A DNA stretch of 64,000 bases from Clostridium ragsdalei P11. Its GTDB lineage: Bacteria; Bacillota; Clostridia; Clostridiales; Clostridiaceae. Of this stretch, positions 45,877-54,696 are shown piece after piece. A program made the position numbers and the translations under genes. The notes beneath the pieces are model-generated. The model saw only the letters and a program-made list of their open reading frames with translations, did no database searches and had not been told where the DNA came from. Location of the stretch: contig NZ_LROS01000003.1 of the NCBI RefSeq assembly GCF_001675165.1, positions 1-64,000 of the forward strand, written 5' to 3'. Every line of letters begins with the position of its first letter. The stretch's first letter is position 1.

Positions 45877-46003
45877 TTAATATTAAATTTTGTTAACTTG
45901 TGATTTACATTATAACAGCGAAATTTAAAGATGTCAACAACAACATTTTCTGTTCTTAAAGATTTTTTACTTTACTTTTAACTTAATATTTTTCCTTAAC
46001 CAT

Positions 46004-46043
46004 AAAGCCACATTTAGGATAAACTAGTTATCCTGTGGTTCTT
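46004..46043. terminator. Long hairpin upstream of ddl (terminator or leader)
   Basis: AAAGCCACA pairs with TGTGGTTCTTT and, inside, AGGATAA with TTATCCT, giving one long stem followed by ATTTTAT on the + side. It lies 85 bases before ddl. No gene on the + strand ends here, so its target is unclear. Confidence 0.4.
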
Positions 46044-46127
46044 TATTTTATATGGAAAATGTATAAAATAAATATTAGACATAGTAATTGAAAAATATTA
46101 AATAACAAGTTCAGTGGAGGAATTAAC

Positions 46128-47018
46128 ATGAAAATAGGAGTTATAATGGGTGGAATATCTTCTGAAAGAGAGGTTTCACTAAATTCAGGTAAAGAAATAG
46201 TAAACTGCTTAGATAAAAATAAATATGAGGTTGTACCCATTGTCATAGATAAAAAGAGAGATGTACTTGAAAAAGTAAAAGATATAGATTTTGCCTTTAT
46301 TGCACTTCATGGTAAATTTGGTGAAGATGGTACTATACAATCAGTACTTGAAACCATGGATATACCTTACTCAGGATGCGGACCTTTGACAAGTGCCATT
46401 TGCATGGACAAAGATATGAGTAAAAAAGTGTTAAAATCTGCAGATATAAATACTGCCAAATGGATTTGTGTTAAATCTATAGAAGAAATTGATTATGATA
46501 AATTGGATGAGATAGGCTATCCTGTAGTTGTAAAGCCTAACTGTGGTGGTTCAAGTGTTGCTACTAATATAGTTAAGAAAAAAGAAGATATTGAAAATAA
46601 TGTAAAGTTAGCTCTAGATTATGACACTGAAGTTGTTATTGAGAAATATATACAGGGAGATGAAATAACATGCTGTATGTTAAAAGGTAAAACTCTTCCT
46701 GTAATTGCAATAAAACCTAATGCAGAATTCTTTGACTACACTGCAAAATATGCAGATGGTGGTTCTGATGAAATAGTTGTAGAACTTGAAAAATCTCTTC
46801 AAGAAAAAGTTGAAAAAATATGTGTTCAATGCTGGGAAGTTCTCAAATGCAAAAGCTATGCAAGGGTAGATATGATAGTTGAAAATGGTATTCCTTATGT
46901 GCTTGAACTAAACACTTTACCAGGCCTTACAAAAAATAGCCTATTTCCTAAGAGTGCTGGTGGAGTTGATATATCCTTTTCTCAACTATTGGATAAAGTA
47001 ATTCAATATTCACTCTAA
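46128..47018 (+). CDS. ddl: D-alanine-D-alanine ligase
   Basis: 296 residues, short as in Clostridia. [78 protein letters not shown], and the ATP-grasp end [20 protein letters not shown]. Makes D-Ala-D-Ala for peptidoglycan. Alanine racemase follows 185 bases downstream on the same strand, separated by a repeat; together they supply the dipeptide. Confidence 0.95.
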   Translation: MKIGVIMGGISSEREVSLNSGKEIVNCLDKNKYEVVPIVIDKKRDVLEKVKDIDFAFIALHGKFGEDGTIQSVLETMDIPYSGCGPLTSAICMDKDMSKKVLKSADINTAKWICVKSIEEIDYDKLDEIGYPVVVKPNCGGSSVATNIVKKKEDIENNVKLALDYDTEVVIEKYIQGDEITCCMLKGKTLPVIAIKPNAEFFDYTAKYADGGSDEIVVELEKSLQEKVEKICVQCWEVLKCKSYARVDMIVENGIPYVLELNTLPGLTKNSLFPKSAGGVDISFSQLLDKVIQYSL

Positions 47019-47093
47019 TTTTTGTGGAATTTCTAATTTGAAGTTGCATTCATAGACATCAATAGATTTTTATTAATTGAAAATTATATTCTA

Positions 47094-47150
47094 AGTTAAG
47101 AATTAATAATCATCTATAACTATTAATTCTTAACTCTTAATTTTTAATTA
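47094..47150. repeat. Palindromic repeat, family D (short copy D3)
   Basis: AGTTAAGAATTAATAATCAT and AACTATTAATTCTTAACTCT are the outer arms of family D with the interior lost. Lies between ddl and alr. Confidence 0.65.
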
Positions 47151-47160
47151 TGCATTATTA

Positions 47161-47182
47161 TTGATAGGATAATATCTATCAA
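47161..47182. promoter_or_regulatory. Palindrome upstream of alr
   Basis: TTGATAGGATAATATCTATC followed by AA: outer arms TTGATAG and CTATCAA. It ends about 7 bases before the AAAGGAG ribosome site of alr. Could be an operator or a translation-control hairpin. Confidence 0.4.
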
Positions 47183-47202
47183 TATCGAAAGGAGAATGTG
47201 TT

Positions 47203-48369
47203 TTGTTTAAAGATTACAGACCTGTATGGGAAGAAATTAATTTAGACAATCTTGTATATAATATACGTCAAATAAAGCTGAAAGTTGGCAACAATAAAGG
47301 ACTGATAGGTGTTGTTAAAGCTAATGCCTATGGTCATGGAGCTTTAGAAGTATCACAGGTTTTATTAGAAAATGGAGTAAATAGATTGGCCGTATCTGAG
47401 TTAGATGAAGCAATAGAACTTAGAGAAAATGGAATTAAAGCTCCCATAATGATACTTGGCATAGTACCAGATACTTTTTTGAATGACATAATAGATTATG
47501 ACGTAGAGCCAGTGGTGCCTTCTTATGAATATGCAAGTAAATTATCAAAGGTAGCTAAAAGTAAATGGAAAACTGCAAAAATACACGTTGCAGTAGATAC
47601 TGGAATGGGAAGAATAGGATTTCAGCCAAATGAAAATAGCATAGAAGAAATATACAACATAAGCAAGCTTCCCAATATAGAAATACAAAGCTTATTTTCT
47701 CATTTTTCCACTTCAGATGAAAAAGACAAAACATATTCACATGAACAATTTGAAAAGTACAAAACATTTTACAATGAGCTCATAAATAGAAACATAAAAA
47801 TAAACATAAGAGATATCGCAAATAGTGCAGCTATAATGGAATTGCCTGATACCTATTGTGATTCAGTTAGACCAGGAATAATAATTTATGGATACTACCC
47901 TTCAGATGACGTAGATAGAAATGATCTAAGCATAAAACCTGTAATGAGTTTGAAAGCTAAAGTAGCTTACGTAAAGACATTAGAAGCCGGGAAATACGTT
48001 GGCTATGGAAGAAAGTTCAAATCTGAAAGAAAAAGTGTAATAGCTACACTTCCAATAGGATATGCAGATGGCTATACTAGAATGCTTTCAGGAAAGGCAA
48101 AAGTAATAGTCAATGGTAAATTTGCACCAGTAGTTGGCAACATCTGTATGGATCAGTGCATGATAGATGTTACAGATGTAGGTGAAGTAAATGTAGGCGA
48201 TGAGGTAATACTCATGGGTGAAAAAAACGGATTAAAATTTGATGCAGAAGATATAGCTAAAACAATTGGAACTATAAGTTATGAAATACTCTGCTCCATA
48301 AGTAGAAGAGTTCCAAGGGTATATATAAAAGACGGAAAAATAATCAAAATTAGAAATTACCTGAAATAA
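47203..48369 (+). CDS. alr: Alanine racemase
   Basis: 388 residues from a TTG start after AAAGGAG. PLP lysine in IGVVKANAYGHGALEVSQVL (about 39), VAVDTGMGRIGFQ, NSAAIMELPDTYCDSVRPGI, catalytic Tyr in KYVGYGRKFKSERKSVIATL (about 266), and GNICMDQCMIDVTDV. Interconverts L- and D-alanine. Its stop is followed 2 bases later by a family B repeat (ATAGAGTTTC). Confidence 0.95.
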   Translation: MFKDYRPVWEEINLDNLVYNIRQIKLKVGNNKGLIGVVKANAYGHGALEVSQVLLENGVNRLAVSELDEAIELRENGIKAPIMILGIVPDTFLNDIIDYDVEPVVPSYEYASKLSKVAKSKWKTAKIHVAVDTGMGRIGFQPNENSIEEIYNISKLPNIEIQSLFSHFSTSDEKDKTYSHEQFEKYKTFYNELINRNIKINIRDIANSAAIMELPDTYCDSVRPGIIIYGYYPSDDVDRNDLSIKPVMSLKAKVAYVKTLEAGKYVGYGRKFKSERKSVIATLPIGYADGYTRMLSGKAKVIVNGKFAPVVGNICMDQCMIDVTDVGEVNVGDEVILMGEKNGLKFDAEDIAKTIGTISYEILCSISRRVPRVYIKDGKIIKIRNYLK

Positions 48370-48371
48370 AT

Positions 48372-48530
48372 ATAGAGTTTCCAGATTGAAAGTTCACTTA
48401 TACTAAATCATATAATGACAAATTTCATCACGTTAAAAACTTTAATAAGTCTAAAGTTTTTAAATGTGCTTTCAATTTTGTCATTATATTTTATGTATAA
48501 GTTTAAACTTCAATTGGAAACTTTACAGAT
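48372..48530. repeat. Palindromic repeat, family B (copy B2), abutting alr
   Basis: Begins ATAGAGTTTCCAGATTGAAA 2 bases after the alr stop, runs ATAATGACAAATTTCATCAC and mirrors in TTCAATTTTGTCATTATATT. It lacks the central loop hairpin found in B1 and B3. Confidence 0.8.
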
Positions 48531-48534
48531 ATAT

Positions 48535-48788
48535 GTTTCTAACTTAAAAATCAACTTATACGCAAGCATATTTTTACAACAATGAAGCTCTTTTAAATAT
48601 TTTGTTTATAAGACTTAGTAAAAAATTTTTAAAAAATCTAGAACTTTTGAATTGTTTGAGGTACGAGTTTTCAAAAGTTCTCAGTATTTTTTTAAATTTT
48701 TTACTTAGCCTTATCAAAATATTTAACGAGCTGAAGGTTGTAAAAAATATTTGGAGTATACGTTGATTTTTCGTTTAGAAACTCTATT
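48535..48788. repeat. Palindromic repeat, family A (complete copy A2), abutting the EamA gene
   Basis: Left arm GTTTCTAACTTAAAAATCAA and GAAGCTCTTTTAAATATTTT pairs with right arm AAATATTTAACGAGCTGAAG and GTTGATTTTTCGTTTAGAAA. The centre is CTAGAACTTTTGAATTG, TTTGAGGTACGAGTTT (48655-48670), TCAAAAGTTCTCAG, an inner hairpin. Right end 3 bases after the stop of the convergent exporter gene. Confidence 0.85.
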
Positions 48789-48790
48789 CT

Positions 48791-49852
48791 TTAATGGGCA
48801 TGTCTATGATGCAAGTCTGGAGTATGAGGATGACAATGTTCCATTCTCTCATGAACGTGATAGTGAGTGTGATACACACTATCAGGTATACCAGGATGAT
48901 GATGATTGTGATGTCCATCTGTATGACAATGTCTGTGTTCATGGGCCATATATAAATGAACATGCATATGACTGTGATTTTCCCTTATAATAAGAACCGT
49001 TCCTGCAATCATAAGAGGAAGTGCAAGTGCAAAAGTAACACCTGGAACTTCTCCTAGCAAAATAAAAGATAATATAGTGCTTATAAAAGGTGCTGCACTG
49101 AAAAATGCACTGGTTCTAGCACTACCTAAATTTCTCATTGCAAATACAAACAAAACCGTACTAAATCCATAGCTTAAAAATCCAAGCAACAGTGCCATAA
49201 GAACTATTTTAAAGTCTGGCAAATGACTTCCTAAAATCATTGACAAAATTAATGAAAATGTCCCTGCTCCCAATCCTTTTACTATAACTATTGTATAAGG
49301 ATTTTTAGCAGATATATTTCTTGTAAAATTATTATCTATTCCCCAACATACGCAAGCCAGTATTATTCCTAAGGCCCCTAAAGATATTCCCCACTGACCT
49401 GCAAAGTTCCAGGATAAAATCACGCTAGCGGAGAGTATACATACTATAGCCGCACCAACTCTCCTGCCGATATTCTCCTTAAAAAACAGTGCTGCAATAA
49501 TTGTAGTAGCTACACCTTCAAAATTCAAAAGCAATGATGCAGTAGCTGCTGGAGTTACTTTTAGACTTATCATTTGAATTATAGGTCCTAAAATTCCTCC
49601 AAAAATAACAGCTCCTAAAAGCCATGGGAAGTCTTTTCTAGTTAACCCTGCTTCGTCTATATTTTTTTTGTATAAAATTTTTTCTAACGTCTGAAATGTT
49701 AAAAGCCCTGCACCGCTTCCAATATATAAAAGAGCAGCCAAAGGAACTGGATCTATTTGTCCAAGAAGGATTTTTGAAATAGGTGCACTGGCTCCAAAAA
49801 GTAGTGCAGAAAAAAGAGCTTGAAATATTGGATATAATTTAGTATTCCTCAT
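48791..49852 (-). CDS. EamA/DMT-family transporter with a His-rich C-terminal tail
   Basis: 353 residues. About ten membrane helices of the drug/metabolite transporter type: FQALFSALLFGASAPISKIL, PLAALLYIGSGAGLLTFQTL, TPAATASLLLNFEGVATTII and NLGSARTSAFFSAAPFISTI. The last 63 residues hold 24 His, several Asp, two Cys (HEHRHCHTDGHHNHHH and onward), a metal-binding tail. It sits 23 bases downstream of a CsoR-type repressor gene. Metal export or resistance (Cu, Ni or Zn) is inferred from the tail and repressor; the transport direction is not shown. Confidence 0.85.
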   Translation of the reverse strand: MRNTKLYPIFQALFSALLFGASAPISKILLGQIDPVPLAALLYIGSGAGLLTFQTLEKILYKKNIDEAGLTRKDFPWLLGAVIFGGILGPIIQMISLKVTPAATASLLLNFEGVATTIIAALFFKENIGRRVGAAIVCILSASVILSWNFAGQWGISLGALGIILACVCWGIDNNFTRNISAKNPYTIVIVKGLGAGTFSLILSMILGSHLPDFKIVLMALLLGFLSYGFSTVLFVFAMRNLGSARTSAFFSAAPFISTILSFILLGEVPGVTFALALPLMIAGTVLIIRENHSHMHVHLYMAHEHRHCHTDGHHNHHHPGIPDSVYHTHYHVHERMEHCHPHTPDLHHRHAH

Positions 49853-49875
49853 TTATAACACTCCTAATTTAAAAA

Positions 49876-50148
49876 TTATTCCCAAAATTTATCAATGGCA
49901 TTATTCAAATTATCTAAGACCTCTTTATCATTTTTTTCAACTGCATCCTTCACACAATGATTGATATGATCTTTCAATATTACTTTTCCTGTATTATTGA
50001 GTGCAGATCTTACTGCAGATATTTGAATAATGACTTCACTACAGTCCCTTCCTTCTTCTACCATACGCTTTACAGCCTCCAGATGTCCAATTATCCTGGA
50101 TAATCTATTTACAACTGCTTTATTATTTGGATGATTGTGTTTTTCCAT
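49876..50148 (-). CDS. CsoR-family metal-sensing repressor
   Basis: 90 residues. The family fold is three helices: NRLSRIIGHLEAVKRMVEEG, RDCSEVIIQISAVRSALNNT and ILKDHINHCVKDAVEK. The metal fingerprint is C36-H61-C65, the copper-type C-H-C set, plus an N-terminal HNH that could add ligands. The operator-like CCCCTATAGGGG stands upstream of its own start. It likely represses itself and the His-rich exporter until metal binds. Copper is favoured by the fingerprint; RcnR-type Ni/Co sensing would need a different set. Confidence 0.88.
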   Translation of the reverse strand: MEKHNHPNNKAVVNRLSRIIGHLEAVKRMVEEGRDCSEVIIQISAVRSALNNTGKVILKDHINHCVKDAVEKNDKEVLDNLNNAIDKFWE

Positions 50149-50165
50149 ATAAACATCTCCTTATC

Positions 50166-50177
50166 CCCCTATAGGGG
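50166..50177. promoter_or_regulatory. CsoR-type operator palindrome
   Basis: CCCCTATAGGGG is a perfect G-tract palindrome 18 bases upstream of the csoR-type start codon, similar in form to CsoR operators (G-tract with AT centre). Autoregulation inferred. Confidence 0.65.
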
Positions 50178-50221
50178 TTATTTTAATTATAATACATCAT
50201 ACTTTTATTGTAAATAGTGTT

Positions 50222-50250
50222 AAAAAAACAAGCCCCCTTATGGGGCCTGA
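50222..50250 (-). terminator. Terminator of the beta-CASP nuclease gene
   Basis: On the minus strand AGGCCCCATAAGGGGGCTTG forms a stem with a short loop and is followed by TTTTTTTA. It starts 4 bases after the gene end. Confidence 0.85.
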
Positions 50251-50253
50251 TCT

Positions 50254-52731
50254 CTACCATTTTAACGTGCATCCAGTTTTATACTCAAATTCTTTCTTTA
50301 CATCCTCCATATTTTCTACATTATCATCTTCTAATTTTAATTCCACACTTAAATCACTGCTATTAAAAGACGGATTTTTCTTCAAATCTATCCCTTTACT
50401 TTTACAAAGTATAGATGCAATTTGCAATATTTCATTTTGATTTGCACTATTTGCTACTTTCATATTCCACCCTGTAAGGCGAACTAATTCCTCTATGTTT
50501 TTTTTATACTTTTTACCAATTACAGGGCTTATAAATGTAAGTTCTATATATCTTCCCTTAGGATTCGACTTTACACTTTTTTTGTAAGGCCTAAACTGTT
50601 CTCTTTCAAAAGTTTCATCTATTATATTTAAAGCTTTATTTTGTTCCATCATTTCGCACTCATCTTCAGCTTTAATAATCGTACTATCTTTTAGATCTAT
50701 TCCTGGAGATTGTACTAATACTTGAAGTCCTGTAATGTTTTCAATTTCAGATAATTTTTCTTTTTCCACATTACATTTAGAATTCAGCATAACTACAACC
50801 TGATTTTCTCCTAATCTATAAGATATTTTTTTAATAGATACATCCTGTAAATTTATCCTTACAACTTCGGAAACTGCATTTATATTTACAGCATTATTTA
50901 TTTCTACCTTCCACTTAACCTCTTCTTCAAATTTTTTTATCTCCTCGTATATACTCTTATCAACTACAGCTGGAAAATCAAAATTTAAAATCACCTTTTT
51001 CTGGTCACATATAAAACTAATTTTCTTTGTATTAAATTTATTAAAATATTTATCTGCAGCTTCTTTTAATTCATTTAATTTGATCTCATTATTTTTTAAA
51101 TTCTGAGAGACCTTATCCTCAGGATTGATTTTAAATAGAAACAATCTCCTTGTGTCACTTTCAAAATAAGGACATTCTACTATAATTCTTTGAAAATCTT
51201 CTAAAGCATTTTTGCTCTTGTTATTTCCCTTCCATATAAATATAAGTTCTTCTAATGTAAAAAGTCTTTCACCGTAATTATAAAGTACGAACTCCCATAA
51301 CCTTTTTACATTATTTTCATCCATTTCTTCACAACAGTTCATAACTTTATCAATACTTTTTTTCCACTGTTTTCTTGGATTTTTTATATTTATTTCATAA
51401 ACTTCGCTGCACCTAGGTGCATATACCCTTCCTCTTACATCTTTTGAAAGCTCTTTTGACAAGTTTTCCACTACCTCTTCATTTCCATGAACTAGAAATA
51501 TATTTTTAGGTGTTAAAAAATCTATAAGAGATTTTATTTCATATTTATCACTGTGGGCGGAAAGTCCTACTTTTTCTACCTTGCAATTTACAGGAACAGT
51601 TTTTTCATTTATGTAAAGTTTTTTGTCCTCTTCTTCATCTAAAAGATTTAGTAATTTTCTTCCCGGGGATTCCTCGTCCTGATATCCCGTTATAACTATG
51701 TACCCATTTTCCATAGGGGCTATTTTTTCTGCATAATATTGACTGTACCCTCCAGTAAGCATTCCTGAACTTGACACTATTACACAAGGCCTATCGTCTT
51801 TTAATATCTCTTCTCTAAGTTTATTATTATCTACTGCAATTATATTGTCATCATAAAAAGGTTCAATTCCTCTGAGTATCTTTTTTCCTAAAGAATTTTT
51901 AAGGTACAGCGGATTTAATTTGTAGGTCCTGTTTATATCCTTTATCATACCATCCACATAAACTTTAATATCTTTTAATATATTTTTATTTACTGCTTTT
52001 TTTATAATAAGAAGCACTTCCTGAGCCCTTCCAAGAGCAAAAGCAGGAATAAGCATTTTCCCCTTTTTTTCTATACAGTCACTTATTATATTAATGAGTT
52101 TTTCCTCTTCCACTTCTCTATTTGAATGAAGTCTATCTCCATAAGTGGATTCGAAGATTGCTGCATCTGGCCTTAGTTTTGGAACTTTCAACCCTTCCAC
52201 AGTTTTTTGTGAAAATATTGAGAAATCTCCAGAATAAAATAATGATCCCTCTGGAGTTGTAATATAAATACAAGCAGCTCCTGCTATATGTCCTGCTGTA
52301 TAAAAAGTAAGTTTTATATTTTCAAATATAGAAAATTCCACCATATAATTTATAGGAAATACACGATTTAACATGCTTATAACGTCTCCTTCAGCATAAA
52401 GCGGAATCTCTCCTTCCCTATTTTTCATTATTTTTAAACTATCATACAAAAGTACTTTCATTAAATCCTTTGTCATCCTAGTTGTATATATTCTAGCCCC
52501 TGGATATTCCTTACTTATTATAGGCAGAGAACCTATGTGATCCATATGAGCATGACTTACAATTATAACATCTACTCCTCCCTGATCTTGAATTGATTTA
52601 AAATCCGGTAGGGTATCTTTAGAGGAACTCTGTCTTATGCCGCAATCAAGAAGTATATTTTTATTATATATGTTCAAAAGGATACAACTTCCACCTACTT
52701 CTCTAGCTCCTCCTAAAAATGAAATGTTCAT
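50254..52731 (-). CDS. Metallo-beta-lactamase/beta-CASP nuclease with a long C-terminal extension
   Basis: 825 residues. The N-terminal MBL core has MNISFLGGAREVGGSCILLN, IIVSHAHMDHIGSLPI (HxHxDH), TAGHIAGAACIYI, and YSGDFSIFSQ. The beta-CASP region has FESTYGDRLHSN, MLIPAFALGRAQEVLLIIKK and IVSSSGMLTGGYSQYYAEKI, and the late motif VGLSAHSDKYEIKSLIDFL plus IFLVHGNEEVV. These are the marks of RNase J/CPSF73-like nucleases. The extra 370 residues (about 455-825) have no family I recognise: lysine/glutamate-rich helices and two short repeated-looking β regions. RNA processing is the likely role; the extension may give substrate choice. Confidence 0.8.
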   Translation of the reverse strand: MNISFLGGAREVGGSCILLNIYNKNILLDCGIRQSSSKDTLPDFKSIQDQGGVDVIIVSHAHMDHIGSLPIISKEYPGARIYTTRMTKDLMKVLLYDSLKIMKNREGEIPLYAEGDVISMLNRVFPINYMVEFSIFENIKLTFYTAGHIAGAACIYITTPEGSLFYSGDFSIFSQKTVEGLKVPKLRPDAAIFESTYGDRLHSNREVEEEKLINIISDCIEKKGKMLIPAFALGRAQEVLLIIKKAVNKNILKDIKVYVDGMIKDINRTYKLNPLYLKNSLGKKILRGIEPFYDDNIIAVDNNKLREEILKDDRPCVIVSSSGMLTGGYSQYYAEKIAPMENGYIVITGYQDEESPGRKLLNLLDEEEDKKLYINEKTVPVNCKVEKVGLSAHSDKYEIKSLIDFLTPKNIFLVHGNEEVVENLSKELSKDVRGRVYAPRCSEVYEINIKNPRKQWKKSIDKVMNCCEEMDENNVKRLWEFVLYNYGERLFTLEELIFIWKGNNKSKNALEDFQRIIVECPYFESDTRRLFLFKINPEDKVSQNLKNNEIKLNELKEAADKYFNKFNTKKISFICDQKKVILNFDFPAVVDKSIYEEIKKFEEEVKWKVEINNAVNINAVSEVVRINLQDVSIKKISYRLGENQVVVMLNSKCNVEKEKLSEIENITGLQVLVQSPGIDLKDSTIIKAEDECEMMEQNKALNIIDETFEREQFRPYKKSVKSNPKGRYIELTFISPVIGKKYKKNIEELVRLTGWNMKVANSANQNEILQIASILCKSKGIDLKKNPSFNSSDLSVELKLEDDNVENMEDVKKEFEYKTGCTLKW

Positions 52732-52882
52732 GTTGGTCTATCACCTCTCCTTTTTTATCCTTTACAACTTTATAATTATTATATCCTATAGAATTGCAAA
52801 GTAAAAATTAGATTTGTTATTTTACGCACTTGCCTAAGATTTATACATAAAATATACTGTGATTAATTTTATAGGAGAAATT

Positions 52883-53389
52883 ATGAGTTATAGAGATACT
52901 TCATCCTACTCTAGAACTTCAGCTATAAATTATGCAATAAAGTACGCCCTCACCCCCAATCCAAACTACAAATATTTTTCCATATACTAAACTATCGGCG
53001 GCGACTGCACAAATTTCACTTCACAGTGCTTGCATGCAGGAGGAGCGCCTATGGTCTTTTCAGGTAAAAACACCTGGTGGTATAACATTAGAACTAATAA
53101 ATGGTCAGTTTCCTGGACCGTGGCAGGTTCTCTTTACTGGTATTTAAAAATTAACGCTGAAAAAAATTCCTACGGCATAAAAGGAAGAGAAGTGCCTTCT
53201 ATTTCTTCTCTTGAGATAGGCGATCTAATATTTTATCGAAATAGTAAAGGTACAATAGCTCATTCTGCCATCATCACTTCTTTCCGTAACGGTCGGCCAC
53301 TCATATCCCAGCATACTTTTAATGCCTTAAACATAACTTACGTAAAAGATTGGGCATCTAAAATGCACTTTATGAAAATATGGCTATAA
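52883..53389 (+). pseudogene. Amidase-domain protein interrupted by one in-frame TAA
   Basis: From ATG 52883 (ATAGGAG precedes) the frame reads MSYRDTSSYSRTSAINYAIK, then TAA at 52988-52990, then TIGGDCTNFTSQCLHAGGAP and onward to 53389 in the same frame. GDCTNFTSQ is the catalytic-Cys motif of the putative amidase domain (PF12671-type). The later WWYN, EIGDLIFYR, AHSAIITSF and ISQHTFNALN blocks give a complete domain of about 168 residues. A single stop kills it unless suppressed. Not secreted by any visible signal peptide. Confidence 0.75.
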
Positions 53390-53465
53390 AATTTTGTTTA
53401 CAATGCCTATTATAAAAGTATATAATATCTCTATGTAGATAAGAAAAATGGGTGGTTTGATAAAC

Positions 53466-54176
53466 ATGATAGCAGTTATAGTAAACTTTATTTCCATAAT
53501 AATAGGAAGTATAATTGGAATATTTTTAAAAAATGGTATACCAGAAAAAGTTAAGGAAAGCGTTTTTAGTGGACTTGCTTTATGTGTTCTATACATTGGA
53601 ATTTCAGGTTCCTTAAAGACAAATAATGTACTTACTCTAATAATATCCATAGTAATAGGTACAATTTTAGGAGAACTAATAGATATAGATAAACATATAA
53701 CAAGTCTAGGAAATTTAATAGAAAGTAAATTTAAAACTAAAGGTGGAAAGATATCAGAAGGGTTCGTAACGTCAAGCCTTTTATTTTGTGTAGGAGCCAT
53801 GGCAATAGTCGGATCTCTAGAAGCAGGTCTTGATGGAAATTACAAAACACTTTTTGCAAAATCCGTAATAGATGGAGTTTCCGCAATTATTTTTTCCTCT
53901 TCCTTAGGCATTGGTGTAATGATTTCATCTGTAAGTGTACTTATATACCAGGGTGCTATAACCCTTGGAGCAGTGTTTTTAAAAAGTGTACTGACGAGCT
54001 CAGTTATTGCTGATATGACTGGAATAGGAAGCCTCCTCATTATTGGACTTGCCCTAAATATGCTTAACATAACTAAAATAAAAATAGCAAATTTGCTGCC
54101 TTCAGTCTTTATGCCAATTTTTGCATACATAATTTATACTAACTTTCATCACTTTTTATCCTATATTCCATTTTAA
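53466..54176 (+). CDS. DUF554-family membrane protein
   Basis: 236 residues from ATG 53466, since family members start M-I-x-x-I-V-N as here (MIAVIVNFISIIIGSIIGIF). Repeated helices with GLALCVLYIGISGSL, GTILGELIDIDKHITSLGNL, FVTSSLLFCVGAMAIVGSLE and GDGNYKTLF-like AGLDGNYKTLFAKSVIDGV. The DUF554 pattern of glycine-rich helices is complete. Function unknown; proposed transporter. Confidence 0.9.
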   Translation: MIAVIVNFISIIIGSIIGIFLKNGIPEKVKESVFSGLALCVLYIGISGSLKTNNVLTLIISIVIGTILGELIDIDKHITSLGNLIESKFKTKGGKISEGFVTSSLLFCVGAMAIVGSLEAGLDGNYKTLFAKSVIDGVSAIIFSSSLGIGVMISSVSVLIYQGAITLGAVFLKSVLTSSVIADMTGIGSLLIIGLALNMLNITKIKIANLLPSVFMPIFAYIIYTNFHHFLSYIPF

Positions 54177-54405
54177 ACATTGTAAATAAAAATTTAACAT
54201 ATACTTACAAATTTCAACTAGAACTTTTCGTACGATGTTACTTCTAAAAATAAACAGAGTTCTTGGTTTCAGACGTTATTCCCCACTTTATAAGGAAATC
54301 ATATATTCCAAATATTTGATTTAGCGACAGTCGCTTTCGCTGTGTGCGATAGGTATTACGGTTGGTAGCCATCGGATAAATGTATATGAAGAGATACTTT
54401 ACTGT
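54177..54405. other. Intergenic stretch without a recognised feature
   Basis: No gene, RNA or regulatory motif that I can name. It includes a short GC-richer stretch with AGCGACAGTCGCTTTCGCT (small inverted repeats) near 54333. The palindromic repeats of families A, D and B follow. Confidence 0.4.
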
Positions 54406-54409
54406 ATAT

Positions 54410-54692
54410 TTTCTAACTTAAAAATCAACTTATACGCAGGCATATCTTTAAGTTAAGAATTAATAATGAAAAGTTAATAGTAAAAGATGATTTTTAGCTA
54501 TCGCAAAAAATCTTTAAATTTATATAAATCAGCAATGTTTCGCTTTAGCAAAACGAGTTGTGAAGAGCTTAATCAAAGATTTTTTGTAGTACAACGGAAA
54601 AAAATCCACATTAACTATTAATTCTTCATTCTTAACTATTAATTAAAAATATTTAAAGTATAAGTTGATTTTTAAAAGTAACACTATATGGG
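54410..54692. repeat. Palindromic repeat, family A (copy A4), split by a family D element
   Basis: The left arm TTTCTAACTTAAAAATCAAC to GCAGGCATATCTTT and the right arm AGTATAAGTTGATTTTTAAA flank a complete family D element (54452-54645). This is a nested insertion and dates A before D at this locus. Confidence 0.75.
54452..54645. repeat. Palindromic repeat, family D (copy D2), nested inside A4
   Basis: GTTAAGAATTAATAATGAAA at the left and TTAACTATTAATTCTTCATT and onward at the right, nearly identical to D1 at 44486-44682 including GATTTTTAGCTATCGCAAAA and the TAGTACAACGGAAAAAAATC part. Confidence 0.85.
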
Positions 54693-54696
54693 TTAT

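Noticed and set aside
48751-48990. Plus-strand frame rich in Asp, His and Tyr opposite the exporter tail
   Set aside because: It is the mirror reading of the His-codon-rich tail of the minus-strand exporter gene, and its start lies in a repeat. No ribosome site.
54177-54405. Small RNA gene in the GC-richer patch near 54333
   Set aside because: No promoter and terminator pair could be made out; only small inverted repeats are visible.
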